Assembly: GCF_004126535.1 (NCBI RefSeq)
Contig: NZ_PPCV01000005.1
Coordinates: forward strand, 186,001 to 250,000
Origin: Propioniciclava flava
GTDB taxonomy: Bacteria; Actinomycetota; Actinomycetes; Propionibacteriales; Propionibacteriaceae
DNA: 64,000 nt
Reading direction: 5' to 3'
Positions 19,193 to 28,477 of this stretch are shown in pieces. The position numbers and the translations under genes were made by a program. The notes under the pieces are model-generated. The model was not told the origin of the DNA and did no database searches. It saw nothing but the letters and a program-made list of their open reading frames with translations. The stretch's first letter is position 1; each line of letters starts with the position of its first letter.

Positions 19193-19222
19193 CGCGTTGT
19201 AAGGAGTGTCGCTGCGCTTGCC

Positions 19223-19228
19223 TAGGAT
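19223..19228 (+). promoter_or_regulatory. -10 box for recG, leaderless start
   Basis: TAGGAT ends 7 bases before the GTG at 19236, the same arrangement as dapB. Confidence 0.62.
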
Positions 19229-19235
19229 GCAGAGT

Positions 19236-21446
19236 GTGAGCCCACACGATCCCTGGCGAACCGAGGCCTTCCGCGCTTTAGACGCCGACGTCGGCACGCT
19301 GCTTGGTTCGAAGGCGGCGGAGTCCTTTGCTGCGCTGCGCGTCCGCACCGTGGGGGATCTGTTGCGTCACGTGCCTCGCCACTACCTTGCCGGAACAGAA
19401 CTGACGGACCTGGCGACGCTGGAGGAAGGCGAACATGTCGCTGTCATGGCGCGCGTCGCCAAAACCGAGGTGTTCGAGGGGCGAGGTGGGTTCACCGGGG
19501 GAAGACGAGCCCCCAACTCTCGGCTCGAAGTGACATTGACCGATGGACACGGTCGGCTGAGCGCCACCTTCTTCGGGCGCGCCTCCATCGTCGGGTGGTG
19601 GCAGCGCCAGTTGTCGGCAGGTGTGCGCGGGATTTTCGTCGGCAAAGTGGGCAGCTTTCGCGACCAGCCCCAGATGACCCACCCGGCGTTCGTCATGCTG
19701 GATGCGGCGGGCGGCGTCGTGGGTAATTCCGAGGAGAAGGAGCGCATTGCGGAGTTGTCCCGCTCTGGTCTGGTGGGCCTCTACCCTGCGACAGCGAAGC
19801 TCAAGACGTGGACGATCGCCGAATGCGAACGCCTCGCCTTGGACGCCCTACCGGCAGAGGACCCGTGGCCCGCGTGGGTCCGTGAACGCGCCGGCGTGAT
19901 CGGCCTCGCGGACGCCTTCCGTGCGGTGCACCGGCCTGAGTCACGCGAGGAGATCGATCGCGGACGGCAGCGCCTGTGGTTCGATGAGGCGTTTACCACG
20001 CAGGTGGCGATGGCCTACCGCCGGGCCGACAATGCGCGTCATGCAGCCGGGCCCCGGCCCCGGATCGCCGGCGGCCTGCTCGACGCCTTCGACGCCCGGC
20101 TTCCCTTCACGCTGACCGAGGGGCAAAGGGTGGTGTCGGAGGAGATCTTTGCCGATTTGGCACGTCAGGCTCCGATGCAGCGCCTCCTGCAGGGCGAGGT
20201 TGGCTCGGGCAAAACACTCGTAGCCCTACGCGCGATGCTGGCCGTCGTGGACGCCGGGGGCCAAGCCGTCCTCCTGGCGCCCACGGAGGTACTGGCCCAG
20301 CAGCACGCCGACACCATCACGAGGTTGCTCGGTGATCTGGGCGGCGGGCGCGTCCTGGGGGCCCCCGACGTGGCCACCGACGTCGTGTGCATCACCGGCT
20401 CCACCCCGGCACCACGCAAGCGGGCCGGATTGTTGAAGATCGCCAGTGGCGAGGCAGGCATCGTCATCGGGACGCACGCCTTGCTGGCGGACACGGTCTC
20501 GTTTGTGGATCTCGGTCTTGTCGTCATCGATGAGCAGCACCGATTCGGCGTCGAGCAGCGGGCGATCCTGACGGACCGTGCCCAGGCTCGTCCCCACGTC
20601 CTCGTGCTGACGGCGACTCCCATCCCACGGTCGGTCGCCATGACCGTGTTCGGGGACTTGAGCGTATCCACCCTCGCGCAGTTGCCGGCGGGCCGCGCCG
20701 ACGTCACCACCACGGTGGTGGATGCGATCCGCAGGCCCGCCTGGGTTGAGCGGGCCTGGGAGCGGGTCGCGGAAGAGGTCGCGGCGGGCCGACAGGCCTT
20801 CGTGGTCGCCCCGCACATCGGGGGTGGCAAGGACGCCGAGGGGTTGGGTGTCGTCGAGTTGGCGGAACGTTTGGCCCAGGGGCCGCTCGCCCAGGTGCGC
20901 GTCGGGGTGCTGCATGGTCGGCTCCCGGCCGAGGAGAAGGCGTCCGTGATGGGCGCCTTCGCCGCGGGCGACGTGGACGTCTTAGTGGCGACCACCATCA
21001 TCGAGGTCGGGGTGGATGTTCCGAACGCCACGATGATGGTGATCTGGGACGCCGACCGCTTCGGGATCAGCCAGTTGCATCAGCTACGGGGCCGGATCGG
21101 GCGAGGCGACCTCCCCGGCGTGTGCTTGCTGGTCAGTTCAGCGGAGCCGGATGCCACGAGTTGGGAACGCCTCGCCGCTGTCGCCGCCACGCGGGACGGC
21201 TTCGCGCTGGCCGAACTGGATCTGCTGCAGCGGCGCGAGGGTGACGTGCTGGGCGCCAGCCAGTCGGGGGGACGCTCCACGCTGCGGCTGCTGCGCGTCC
21301 TCGATCACGCCGACCTCATCGACGCCGCCCGGGTGCTCGCCGAGGAGGCCGTCGCGCGCGATCCCGAACAGTCGACCCCCGGGTTCGCGGACGCGGTCAC
21401 GCAAACCAACAGGTTGGCTGGTCAGGAGTGGATCGATCGGTCGTAG
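19236..21446 (+). CDS. recG: ATP-dependent DNA helicase RecG
   Basis: RecG remodels stalled replication forks and branch-migrates Holliday junctions. The 736-residue protein has an N-terminal wedge/OB domain (VRTVGDLLRHVPRHY, VTLTDGHGRLSATFFG), Walker A GEVGSGKT at residues 320-327, the DEQH box at 432-435, TATPIPRS, and helicase motifs V and VI (ATTIIEVGVDVPNATMMVI, QLRGRIGRG). An earlier in-frame GTG at 19206 exists, but the TAGGAT box favours 19236. rsmD and coaD follow. Confidence 0.95.
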   Translation: MSPHDPWRTEAFRALDADVGTLLGSKAAESFAALRVRTVGDLLRHVPRHYLAGTELTDLATLEEGEHVAVMARVAKTEVFEGRGGFTGGRRAPNSRLEVTLTDGHGRLSATFFGRASIVGWWQRQLSAGVRGIFVGKVGSFRDQPQMTHPAFVMLDAAGGVVGNSEEKERIAELSRSGLVGLYPATAKLKTWTIAECERLALDALPAEDPWPAWVRERAGVIGLADAFRAVHRPESREEIDRGRQRLWFDEAFTTQVAMAYRRADNARHAAGPRPRIAGGLLDAFDARLPFTLTEGQRVVSEEIFADLARQAPMQRLLQGEVGSGKTLVALRAMLAVVDAGGQAVLLAPTEVLAQQHADTITRLLGDLGGGRVLGAPDVATDVVCITGSTPAPRKRAGLLKIASGEAGIVIGTHALLADTVSFVDLGLVVIDEQHRFGVEQRAILTDRAQARPHVLVLTATPIPRSVAMTVFGDLSVSTLAQLPAGRADVTTTVVDAIRRPAWVERAWERVAEEVAAGRQAFVVAPHIGGGKDAEGLGVVELAERLAQGPLAQVRVGVLHGRLPAEEKASVMGAFAAGDVDVLVATTIIEVGVDVPNATMMVIWDADRFGISQLHQLRGRIGRGDLPGVCLLVSSAEPDATSWERLAAVAATRDGFALAELDLLQRREGDVLGASQSGGRSTLRLLRVLDHADLIDAARVLAEEAVARDPEQSTPGFADAVTQTNRLAGQEWIDRS

Positions 21447-21460
21447 GTCTCGCAGATCGC

Positions 21461-21466
21461 TACCCT
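21461..21466 (+). promoter_or_regulatory. -10 box for rsmD, leaderless start
   Basis: TACCCT ends 6 bases before the GTG at 21473, just after the recG stop. Confidence 0.5.
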
Positions 21467-21472
21467 GACGAG

Positions 21473-22054
21473 GTGAGCCGTATCATCGCGGGCCGTGCAG
21501 GCGGGCGACGCCTCAGCACACCCACCCATGACCGCACCCGCCCCACCTCGGACCTGGTGCGGGAGTCAGCCTTCAACCTGATCGCCGATTGGGCAGGCAC
21601 CGTTGGTGAACCCGCCGAGTCGATGCTGGAGCGGTTTTCCTTGCTGGATCTGTACGGCGGAACCGGGGCGATTGCGCTCGAAGCAGCGAGCCGCGGAGCC
21701 GGGCCGGTCGTGTGCGTGGAGAAGGATCGCTCGACGGCCGCGCTGGCTCGCGGTAATGCCCGCGCCACTGACTTGCCGATCGACGTGGTCACCTCATCGG
21801 TGGAGACCTACCTGGCGGGGCGACCGCAGCCGTTCGATGTGGTGTGGTTCGATCCCCCCTACGACGTGGCCGCCGCAGTGGTGGACGCGCAGATCGGCGC
21901 CGTCGTGGATGGTTGGCTAGCCGACGACGGCCTGATTGTGGTGGAGCGCTCCAGCCGCGGGCCTGCACCGCAGTGGCCGCAGTCCCTGCCTGACCAGCGC
22001 ACGCGTCGCTATGGTGAAACGACGCTGTACCTGGCCAGCAAGGAGGAAGCATGA
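21473..22054 (+). CDS. rsmD: 16S rRNA (guanine-966-N2)-methyltransferase
   Basis: RsmD methylates G966 of 16S rRNA using S-adenosylmethionine. The 193-residue protein opens with VSRIIAGRAGGRRLSTP, the usual family start, has the SAM motif LDLYGGTGAIALEAASRGA, and the catalytic tetrapeptide DPPY (WFDPPYDV). I chose the GTG at 21473 from this alignment-like start and the -10 box just upstream. The last 4 bases overlap the start of coaD, a very common gene pair. Confidence 0.94.
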   Translation: MSRIIAGRAGGRRLSTPTHDRTRPTSDLVRESAFNLIADWAGTVGEPAESMLERFSLLDLYGGTGAIALEAASRGAGPVVCVEKDRSTAALARGNARATDLPIDVVTSSVETYLAGRPQPFDVVWFDPPYDVAAAVVDAQIGAVVDGWLADDGLIVVERSSRGPAPQWPQSLPDQRTRRYGETTLYLASKEEA

Positions 22055-22527
22055 AGGCCATCTGCCCCGGCTCGTTCGATCCGGTGACCCATGGGCACCT
22101 CGATATCGTGGCCCGCTCGGCACGACTGTTCGACGAGGTCATCGTCGCGGTGGGGCGTAACAGCGCCAAGAACTACCTGTTCACTCCCGACGAACGCGTG
22201 TCGATGCTCCGCGACGCCGTGGGGGGCCTTCCGGGTGTGACCGTCACATTGCTGGACGGGCTGCTGGTCGACTTTTGCCGCGCCCATGACGTCGACGTGA
22301 TCGTGAAGGGGCTGCGCTTCGCCAGCGATTTCGATTTCGAGTTGCAGATGGCGCAGATGAATCATGCTCTGACGGGCATCGAGACGATCATGTTGCCGAC
22401 GTCGGCTCAGTGGTCGCATCTGAGTTCGACGATGATCCGCGAGATCGCCAAACTCGGCGGGGATGTCAGCCAGTTCGTGACCCCTGAGGTTGCACGGCGT
22501 ATCGCGGCCAAGACGTCCGAGCGCTGA
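22051..22527 (+). CDS. coaD: Phosphopantetheine adenylyltransferase
   Basis: CoaD transfers AMP to 4'-phosphopantetheine, the penultimate step of coenzyme A synthesis. The 158-residue protein has the nucleotidyltransferase motif GSFDPVTHGHLDI at the start, then the GLRFASDFDFELQMAQMN segment and SSTMIREIAKLGGDVSQFV. The length matches the hexameric bacterial enzyme. The start overlaps the rsmD stop by 4 bases, so it is translated with it. Confidence 0.97.
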   Translation: MKAICPGSFDPVTHGHLDIVARSARLFDEVIVAVGRNSAKNYLFTPDERVSMLRDAVGGLPGVTVTLLDGLLVDFCRAHDVDVIVKGLRFASDFDFELQMAQMNHALTGIETIMLPTSAQWSHLSSTMIREIAKLGGDVSQFVTPEVARRIAAKTSER

Positions 22528-22555
22528 GCCCCCCACGCTAGATGCGGACGGCAAA

Positions 22556-22585
22556 GCCGCGCCATCGACGGTGCGATGACGCGGC
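22556..22585. terminator. Bidirectional terminator between coaD and the Ugp-like operon
   Basis: A 12-bp stem with one mismatch (22556-22567 with 22574-22585) and a 6-base loop lies between two convergent genes. Confidence 0.65.
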
Positions 22586-22603
22586 CTCGCGCGGGAAGAA
22601 CAC

Positions 22604-23980
22604 TCAGATCTTGCCCTTGACCTGGCTGGTGTAGATCTTCTCCAAGACGCCGCGCAGGGTCGTCATGGTGGCCTTGACGTCGGCGTCCTGGGTCAGGATC
22701 GACGCGATGGACTTGGCCATTTCCTGGTCCGCGCCGGGCAGGAAGGCCCGTGCGTAGTCCTGGGGGCGTGTGACGTCGAGTTGCTTGATGGCTTCCCCGG
22801 CCAGCGGGTTGGCTGCCAGGAGCGAGCTCGTATCGGCGGAGGTCCGCACCGGCATGTAGCCGGTCGCCCCGGCGAACTTGACGGTGTTGGCCGGGTTGGT
22901 CAGGAAGCCGATGAACTTGGCCGCAGCGAGCTGGTTCTCCTTGGAGATGTTCTTCGGGATGCCGACCCCGGCACCGCCGGTGGGGCACACCGGGGAGGTC
23001 GAGACCGGGCCGCCGGGGAGGAACCCGACGCCGAGGCTGAACTTTCCTGCGGTTGCCTTCTGCATGCCGACCAGGGATCCGGTGGAGCCCAGCGTGGCGG
23101 AGATGGCGCCCGCCGCCAGGTCGTCGGTGCCGGACTTGGAGGCGACGCCCGCCCAGCCGTTGGCATAGACCGAATCCTTGACGTAGGTCAACGCGGCGAC
23201 GGCCTTCTCGTCGTCGCACGTGATGTCGAAGGAGTTCTGCTTCGACCATCCCGAGCCATAGCCCCACAGGATGTTTTGCAGCGTCCAGCCCGCGTAGTCG
23301 GCCAGAGCAGGGTGCTCGTAGACGTGCGCGATGCTGGGGTTGGCCTGCTTGATCTTGGGGGCCCAGTCGTTGAACTCGGCCCACGTCTTGGGGGCGCGGT
23401 CCTCAAGCCCGGCGGCCTTCCAGTGGTCCTTGTTGTAGTAGAACAGCGGCGTGGAGCGGGCCCACGGGACAGCCCACTGAGCGCCCGCGTACTGGTAGTC
23501 GGAGAACAAGCCGGGCCGGTAGTCGGCCGTGTCGACCTCGGCGGCCTTCAAGGCGTTGCCCAGCGGGATGATCGAGTCGGCCAGGAAGTAGCGGAACCAC
23601 CACACGTCGGAGAACACGACAATGTCGGGGAGTTGGCCGCCAGCCTGGGCCGCCTGGAACTTGGTGGCCACCTCCTCGTAGTTGGAGCCAGCCGTAACGA
23701 GCTTGACCTCGATGCCTTCCTTGGCGGTGAAGGCGGCGATGATCTCCTGGGTAACCGCCTCGGAGCTTCCGGGATGGTTGGACCAGAACGTGATCGACTT
23801 GGCGGGGGTGACGCCCGTGAAGTCCGGGCCAGCCGGATTGGTGGATGGGGAACCTGATGCCGCGGGGCCGGCGACCGACGGGCCCCCGCAGCCGGCGAGG
23901 ACTGCGGCGCCGAGCCCGATCCCGGCAGCGCCGAGCAGCGAGCGTCGGCTGAGCGACGAGGTGGTCAGGGATGCGAACAT
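22604..23980 (-). CDS. ABC transporter substrate-binding lipoprotein, UgpB-like
   Basis: This 458-residue family 1 extracellular solute-binding protein delivers a substrate to the two permeases encoded behind it. The N-terminus has a twin arginine (SRRSLLGAAG) and a lipobox LAGC with Cys31, so it is predicted to be a lipoprotein, possibly exported folded. ITFWSNHPGSSEAVTQEIIAAF, the DIVVFSDVWWFRYF segment and GGAGVGIPKNISKE match the UgpB group, which binds glycerol 3-phosphate or glycerophosphodiesters. The exact ligand is an inference. GGAG lies before the ATG. Confidence 0.87.
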   Translation of the reverse strand: MFASLTTSSLSRRSLLGAAGIGLGAAVLAGCGGPSVAGPAASGSPSTNPAGPDFTGVTPAKSITFWSNHPGSSEAVTQEIIAAFTAKEGIEVKLVTAGSNYEEVATKFQAAQAGGQLPDIVVFSDVWWFRYFLADSIIPLGNALKAAEVDTADYRPGLFSDYQYAGAQWAVPWARSTPLFYYNKDHWKAAGLEDRAPKTWAEFNDWAPKIKQANPSIAHVYEHPALADYAGWTLQNILWGYGSGWSKQNSFDITCDDEKAVAALTYVKDSVYANGWAGVASKSGTDDLAAGAISATLGSTGSLVGMQKATAGKFSLGVGFLPGGPVSTSPVCPTGGAGVGIPKNISKENQLAAAKFIGFLTNPANTVKFAGATGYMPVRTSADTSSLLAANPLAGEAIKQLDVTRPQDYARAFLPGADQEMAKSIASILTQDADVKATMTTLRGVLEKIYTSQVKGKI

Positions 23981-24032
23981 TTCTCTCCTCTTCGAACGGC
24001 CCCCGAGGTCGAGGGTCGAGTTGGGGGAACGG

Positions 24033-24971
24033 TCAACGGACCGCGCCCTGGGTGAGCCCAGCCACGATGTAGCGCTGGAGGAAGGTGAACACGATCAGCA
24101 CGGGCACGATCACGACGACGGCGCCGGCCATGAGGATCGGGTAGGAACTCGGATCGCCCTCGAGGTTCTTCAAGAGGGTCAGCCCGACAGGGAGGGTCAT
24201 CATCTGGTCGTCAGTGGTGATGATGAGAGGCCAGATGTAGTCGTTCCATTCATTGACGATCGTGACCAACGACACGGTGGCGATCGTGGGGGTGGAGAGG
24301 GGGATCACGATCTGGACGAGGCGGCGCAGGTGGCCCGCACCGTCGAGTTCGGCGGCCTCCAGGATCTCGGCGGGCAGCGACAAGAAGTGCTGGCGCAGCA
24401 GGAAGGTACCGAAGGCGGTGCCGAGGCCAGGCAGGATGATGCCCCAGTACGTGTTGGCCCCGCCCAATCCCGAGATGAGAATGTAGTTCGGCAAGAGGGA
24501 CACCTGCGGGGGCACCATCAACGCCACGAGAATCCCCGCGAAGATGGTGCGTTTGAACGGGAACCGCACGAAGACCAGCGCATAGGCCGTGGTCAGCGCC
24601 AGCAGGACCTTGATCCCCGCTCCCACGACGGTGACGAGGGTCGAGTTGAGGAACAGTCGCGGAAAGTCGACCTTCTGCGAGGCGGTGAGATAAGCGTCGA
24701 AGGTGGGGGAGCCAGGTAGCCACACCAGGTCGCGGGATACCACCTCACCACTGGTCTTCAACGACCCCAGCATCATCCAGATCAGGGGCAGCGCGATGAT
24801 CAAGGTCGCCAGGATCAACGGCACATAGCCGCGGAAGATGAGCGAGAGCGTGGACTCGTGGTCCAGTGCGGAACCGTGGCGCGGGTGCGACTTCCTGGAG
24901 GCGGCACGGGGCGCGGGCGGTGTCGGGGCGGCGGCGGGTTCGGCCGGCGTCCTCATCACGGTGTCGATCAT
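24033..24971 (-). CDS. ABC transporter permease, UgpE-like
   Basis: This 312-residue inner-membrane protein has six predicted membrane helices and the EAA loop that contacts the ATPase (EILEAAELDGAGHLRRLVQIVIPL). It belongs to the MalG/UgpE side of carbohydrate importers, as shown by FVRFPFKRTIF, MVPPQVSLLPNYILI and NEWNDYIWPLIIT. The N-terminal 40 residues are rich in Ala and Pro and vary in the family. Its ATG overlaps the stop of the upstream permease gene by 4 bases. Confidence 0.9.
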   Translation of the reverse strand: MIDTVMRTPAEPAAAPTPPAPRAASRKSHPRHGSALDHESTLSLIFRGYVPLILATLIIALPLIWMMLGSLKTSGEVVSRDLVWLPGSPTFDAYLTASQKVDFPRLFLNSTLVTVVGAGIKVLLALTTAYALVFVRFPFKRTIFAGILVALMVPPQVSLLPNYILISGLGGANTYWGIILPGLGTAFGTFLLRQHFLSLPAEILEAAELDGAGHLRRLVQIVIPLSTPTIATVSLVTIVNEWNDYIWPLIITTDDQMMTLPVGLTLLKNLEGDPSSYPILMAGAVVVIVPVLIVFTFLQRYIVAGLTQGAVR

Positions 24972-25888
24972 GCGTAGTGGACCTTCCGCTCGATGAGGCG
25001 CAACTGCACGACGGTGAGGGCGAGCAGGAGCACGAACAAGATCGTGGAGACGGCCGCAGAGTACCCGGCCCTGTTGTAGCCGCCGAAGGCCTGCAGGTAC
25101 GCGTCGTACATCAGCGTGGTCGTGCCGTTGCCCAGCGGCGTCATGATTCGGATCAGGTCGAACGACTGCAACGATGAGAGCAGGGTGGTCATCAGCAAGA
25201 AGAACGACGTGGGTGACAGCAGCGGCCACACGATGGTGGTGAACGTCTTCGCGCGTCCGGCGCCGTCGAGTGCGGCGGCTTCGAGGAGGTCGCGCGGGAC
25301 GGCTTGCAGCGCTGCGAGGTAGATGACCGCGCAGTAGCCGAGGTTCTTCCAGATGTAGACCAGGATCACCATGGCCAGCGACAGGTTCGGCTGCAGGAAC
25401 CATTCCGGGACCGGCAGGTGAAGTGAGCGCAGGATGGCTGACAGCACGCCGGTGGTCGGATCGAAGATGAACAGCCACACCAGGCCGATCCCCACACCGG
25501 AGAGGACGTAGGGAGCGAAGACGGTGGCGCGCGCGAAGCCACGGCCCACGAGGCGTCGGTTCAGCACCAGGGCCAATCCGAGACCCAGCAGGATCGAGCC
25601 CCCGACTGTGGCGACCGTGAAGATCGCCGTGGTGCGGAGCACGCCGAGCGACTCGGCATTGGTGAAGAACTCCACGTAGTTGGCCAGCCCCACCGGCGTG
25701 GCCGTGGCCGAGCCGAGAGTCCAATCAAGCGTGGAGTAGTACATGTTGGTCAGCAACGGCCGATAGGTGAAGGCCACGATGAGGGCGACGTTCGGGGCCG
25801 CGAACAAGACGAAGATCAGCCACTCGCGCAGTGTCCGCTGAGTGACCCGTGCGCCTTTGCGCGACGGGATGCGTGCTTGTGTCGTCAT
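24968..25888 (-). CDS. ABC transporter permease, UgpA-like
   Basis: This 306-residue partner permease also has six membrane helices and an EAA loop (DLLEAAALDGAGRAKTFTTIVWPL). It is of the MalF/UgpA type (FAAPNVALIVAFTYRPLL, NYVEFFTNAES). It is the first gene of the permease-permease-binding-protein operon. No ABC ATPase gene is found in the operon or elsewhere in the window, so the importer must borrow one, as MsiK-type importers do. Confidence 0.9.
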   Translation of the reverse strand: MTTQARIPSRKGARVTQRTLREWLIFVLFAAPNVALIVAFTYRPLLTNMYYSTLDWTLGSATATPVGLANYVEFFTNAESLGVLRTTAIFTVATVGGSILLGLGLALVLNRRLVGRGFARATVFAPYVLSGVGIGLVWLFIFDPTTGVLSAILRSLHLPVPEWFLQPNLSLAMVILVYIWKNLGYCAVIYLAALQAVPRDLLEAAALDGAGRAKTFTTIVWPLLSPTSFFLLMTTLLSSLQSFDLIRIMTPLGNGTTTLMYDAYLQAFGGYNRAGYSAAVSTILFVLLLALTVVQLRLIERKVHYA

Positions 25889-25935
25889 GTTCCCCCTGGT
25901 GTCTGCCGCGTCTGCGGCCCGACGCCGAAGCTAGG

Positions 25936-25973
25936 ACGAGTTCTGGTCCGGCCGTCGACTCGTTGTTGAACTC
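25936..25973. promoter_or_regulatory. Overlapping inverted repeats upstream of the Ugp-like operon
   Basis: ACGAGT (25936-25941) pairs with ACTCGT (25958-25963), and GAGTTC (25938-25943) pairs with GAACTC (25968-25973). The two pairings exclude one another. They sit 50-85 bases before the first permease gene and are candidate operators. Confidence 0.35.
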
Positions 25974-26069
25974 CATGTGTCGCGGATATTACATCTCGGT
26001 GCGGCGGGCCTACGGTGAGCGTGAGTGCGGCTCGCGGGGCAACGGTTTGGCCACCCGCGAGGAAGCAGG

Positions 26070-26075
26070 TAGGCT
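26070..26075 (+). promoter_or_regulatory. Candidate -10 box for the DUF177-rpmF-rnc-mutM operon
   Basis: TAGGCT would give a start near 26082 and a leader of about 35 bases. The same hexamer precedes gtrA, ffh and mshC. Confidence 0.45.
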
Positions 26076-26116
26076 TTCCCTTCGGTTATGACGTTGTCGT
26101 GCCAGCAGGGTGAGGG

Positions 26117-26671
26117 GTGGACGTGAGGGCAACTCGCTTGGTCGATCCCCGATCTGAACTCGTCTTCGACATTCGCGAATTCGGGCATCAGCCGGGTGGA
26201 AGCAAAGAGGTCGTCTGTGACGCTCCCGCACCTGAAGGTCTAGGCAATGACGTAATCGGAGTGCCGACAGGTTCCCCGATCCATCTCGATCTTCGGCTCG
26301 AGGGAGTGGGGGATGGGGTGTTGGCCACCGGCGTCGCTGAGGTTCAGCTGCGCGGGGAGTGCGCTCGGTGCCTGACCGAGATCGAGGCTTCTGCCGAGAT
26401 CGACCTGCAGGAACTGTTCCTCTTCCCGAGCGTGGATCCCGACGATGCCGAGGCCAGCCGGGTTGAGGGCGAGATGATCGACCTCGAACCGGTCCTGCGA
26501 GACACCGCGGTACTCGATCTGCCGTTCATCCCGCTGTGCCGGGAGGATTGCGCCGGATTGTGCCCCGTCTGCGGGGTCAATCTGAACGACGATCCCGAGC
26601 ACAGGCACGACGATGCGATTGACCCACGGTGGGCGTCGCTGGTCGGCTGGGCTGACGAGACTTTGGACTGA
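26117..26671 (+). CDS. DUF177 (YceD) family protein
   Basis: This 184-residue protein belongs to the YceD/DUF177 family, which is linked to 23S rRNA accumulation and nearly always precedes rpmF. The visible pattern is [25 protein letters not shown] in the middle and a C-terminal cysteine cluster ([22 protein letters not shown]), a likely metal site, ending in DPRWASL. The start is uncertain between the GTGs at 26117 and 26123. rpmF follows after 37 bases. Confidence 0.9.
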   Translation: MDVRATRLVDPRSELVFDIREFGHQPGGSKEVVCDAPAPEGLGNDVIGVPTGSPIHLDLRLEGVGDGVLATGVAEVQLRGECARCLTEIEASAEIDLQELFLFPSVDPDDAEASRVEGEMIDLEPVLRDTAVLDLPFIPLCREDCAGLCPVCGVNLNDDPEHRHDDAIDPRWASLVGWADETLD

Positions 26672-26708
26672 GAGAGGGCGTTCGCGCCCCAGGATTGAGG
26701 AGTTTGAC

Positions 26709-26900
26709 GTGGCTGTTCCGAAGCGGAAGATGTCCCGCAGCAACACGCGTTCCCGTCGTGCGCAGTGGAAGACGTCCGCGCCCACGCTCGTGAACTGCGC
26801 CAACCCGGCCTGTGGGGGCAAGCACCTTCCCCACACGGCGTGCCCGACGTGCGGCCAGTACGGCCCGCGTGCGGCCCGCCGCCAGGTCATCGAGCAGTGA
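26709..26900 (+). CDS. rpmF: 50S ribosomal protein L32
   Basis: L32 is a small large-subunit protein. The 63 residues begin [20 protein letters not shown] and contain four cysteines as CANPACGG and CPTCGQYG, so this is the zinc-binding form. The start is GTG with GAGGAG 6 bases upstream. The stop shares a base with the ATG of rnc. Confidence 0.97.
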   Translation: MAVPKRKMSRSNTRSRRAQWKTSAPTLVNCANPACGGKHLPHTACPTCGQYGPRAARRQVIEQ

Positions 26901-27598
26901 TGTCCGCGGCCGGTGGCCGCGTCCAAGAGCTCTTCACGCAGCTGGGGATCACCATTGATCCCCAGCTGTATCGGCTTGCCCTGACGCATCGTTCCTGGGC
27001 CTTCGAGCACGGGGGCGCCTCCCACAATGAGCGCCTGGAATTCCTGGGCGATGCTGTGCTGGGGGTTGTCGTCACCGAACACCTGTACCGGAGCTTTCCC
27101 GATAAGCCCGAAGGGTGGCTCGCGAAGATGCGTGCCGCCGTCGTCAACACGTATGCGCTGGCCGACGTGGCCCGCGGCCTCGCCTTGGGGCAGGTGCTGT
27201 TGCTGGGTAAGGGTGAGCGGCAAACAGGCGGCGCCGACAAGGACTCCATCCTCGCCGATGCCACCGAGGCGATGATTGCTGCCGTGTTCCTTTCCTGCGG
27301 GCGCGAAGCCGCAAGCAGGTTCGTTCATGCCCTGATGGATCCCGTCGTCGAGGCAGCGTCCACCGATGGACGCGCGACCGACTGGAAGACCGCACTGCAG
27401 GAACTGGCCGCGCATCTCGGTCTGACGTCCCCCCATTACGTCCATACGGCTTCGGGCCCCGATCACAATCGTCGCTTCGAAGCGCGCGCCGTCGTCGGGG
27501 GAGATACCTTCGCCCCCTTTGTCGCGCGCTCCAAGAAGTTGGCCGAGCAAGGGGCTGCCGAACTGGCGCATCGCCAGTTGGCCTCCCAGCACCCCTGA
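26900..27598 (+). CDS. rnc: Ribonuclease III
   Basis: RNase III cuts double-stranded RNA and matures 16S and 23S rRNA. The 232-residue protein has the signature NERLEFLGDAVLGVVVTEHLY near residue 47, the second acidic cluster DATEAMIAAVFLS, and a double-stranded-RNA-binding domain from about residue 155 (WKTALQELAAHLGL, then FEARAVVGGDTFAPFVARSKKLAEQGAA). The ATG at 26900 overlaps the rpmF stop. mutM follows after 12 bases. Confidence 0.97.
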   Translation: MSAAGGRVQELFTQLGITIDPQLYRLALTHRSWAFEHGGASHNERLEFLGDAVLGVVVTEHLYRSFPDKPEGWLAKMRAAVVNTYALADVARGLALGQVLLLGKGERQTGGADKDSILADATEAMIAAVFLSCGREAASRFVHALMDPVVEAASTDGRATDWKTALQELAAHLGLTSPHYVHTASGPDHNRRFEARAVVGGDTFAPFVARSKKLAEQGAAELAHRQLASQHP

Positions 27599-27610
27599 GC
27601 GGGCACCACC

Positions 27611-28447
27611 ATGCCGGAGATGCCTGAGGTCGAGGTTGTTCGTCGGGGGCTCGCTGACACGGTGACGCATCGCAGCGTGCTGCACGTCAGCGTTTTACAC
27701 CCGCGCCCGGTCCGTGCCCACCTGACCGGTCCCGACGATTTTGCCGCCACCCTGGTGGGGCGCCGCTTCGGAGTGGCAGCCCGACGCGGAAAGTTCTTGT
27801 GGCTGCCCTTCGACGACGGGGATGCACTCCTGGCACACTTGGGGATGAGCGGACAGTTCCGCATTAACGTTCCCACCGCCCCGTTGCAGCGCCACACGCG
27901 CGTCCTGTTTGATCTCGACGACGGGGCCCAACTCCGGTTCGTGGACCAACGGATGTTTGGCGGACTCTCCTTGGCCCCCGACGGTGCCGAACTGCCCGCT
28001 GCTGTGGCCCACATCGCCCGTGACCTGTTCGACCCGGCCCTCGACCTTCCCGCTCTGGTAGCTCGCGTCCACGGCAAGCGAAGCGCGATCAAGCGCGTCC
28101 TGCTCGACCAGCGGGTCGTTTCGGGAATCGGAAACATCTACGCCGATGAGGCGCTCTGGCTGGCTCGGGTGAACCCCGAGACCCCCGCGGACGGCTTGTC
28201 GCTGGCCACCGTGCGGCGGGTGCTGGAATCGGCGCGGGAGATCATGGCTGCGGCGCTGGCCCAAGGCGGAACGTCCTTCGACGACCTCTACGTCAATGTG
28301 AATGGCGAGTCGGGCTACTTCAGCCGAGATCTCCACGTGTACAAGCGCGACGGGGAACCCTGCGAACGCTGCGGGACACCCATCAAGCGGGTGGCCTTCA
28401 CCAACAGGTCCTCCCACTTCTGCCCTCACTGCCAACGCTCGCACTGA
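27611..28447 (+). CDS. mutM: Formamidopyrimidine-DNA glycosylase
   Basis: MutM removes 8-oxoguanine and related lesions and nicks the strand. The 278-residue protein has the catalytic N-terminus P2-E3 ([14 protein letters not shown]), which fixes the start. It also has the RRGKFLWL and HLGMSGQFR segments, the helix-two-turn-helix [20 protein letters not shown], and a C-terminal zinc finger [20 protein letters not shown] followed by CPHC. It is the last gene of the DUF177-rpmF-rnc-mutM group. Confidence 0.97.
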   Translation: MPEMPEVEVVRRGLADTVTHRSVLHVSVLHPRPVRAHLTGPDDFAATLVGRRFGVAARRGKFLWLPFDDGDALLAHLGMSGQFRINVPTAPLQRHTRVLFDLDDGAQLRFVDQRMFGGLSLAPDGAELPAAVAHIARDLFDPALDLPALVARVHGKRSAIKRVLLDQRVVSGIGNIYADEALWLARVNPETPADGLSLATVRRVLESAREIMAAALAQGGTSFDDLYVNVNGESGYFSRDLHVYKRDGEPCERCGTPIKRVAFTNRSSHFCPHCQRSH

Positions 28448-28477
28448 GCACTGCGGCAGACGTCGCCGCCGCGGGCG

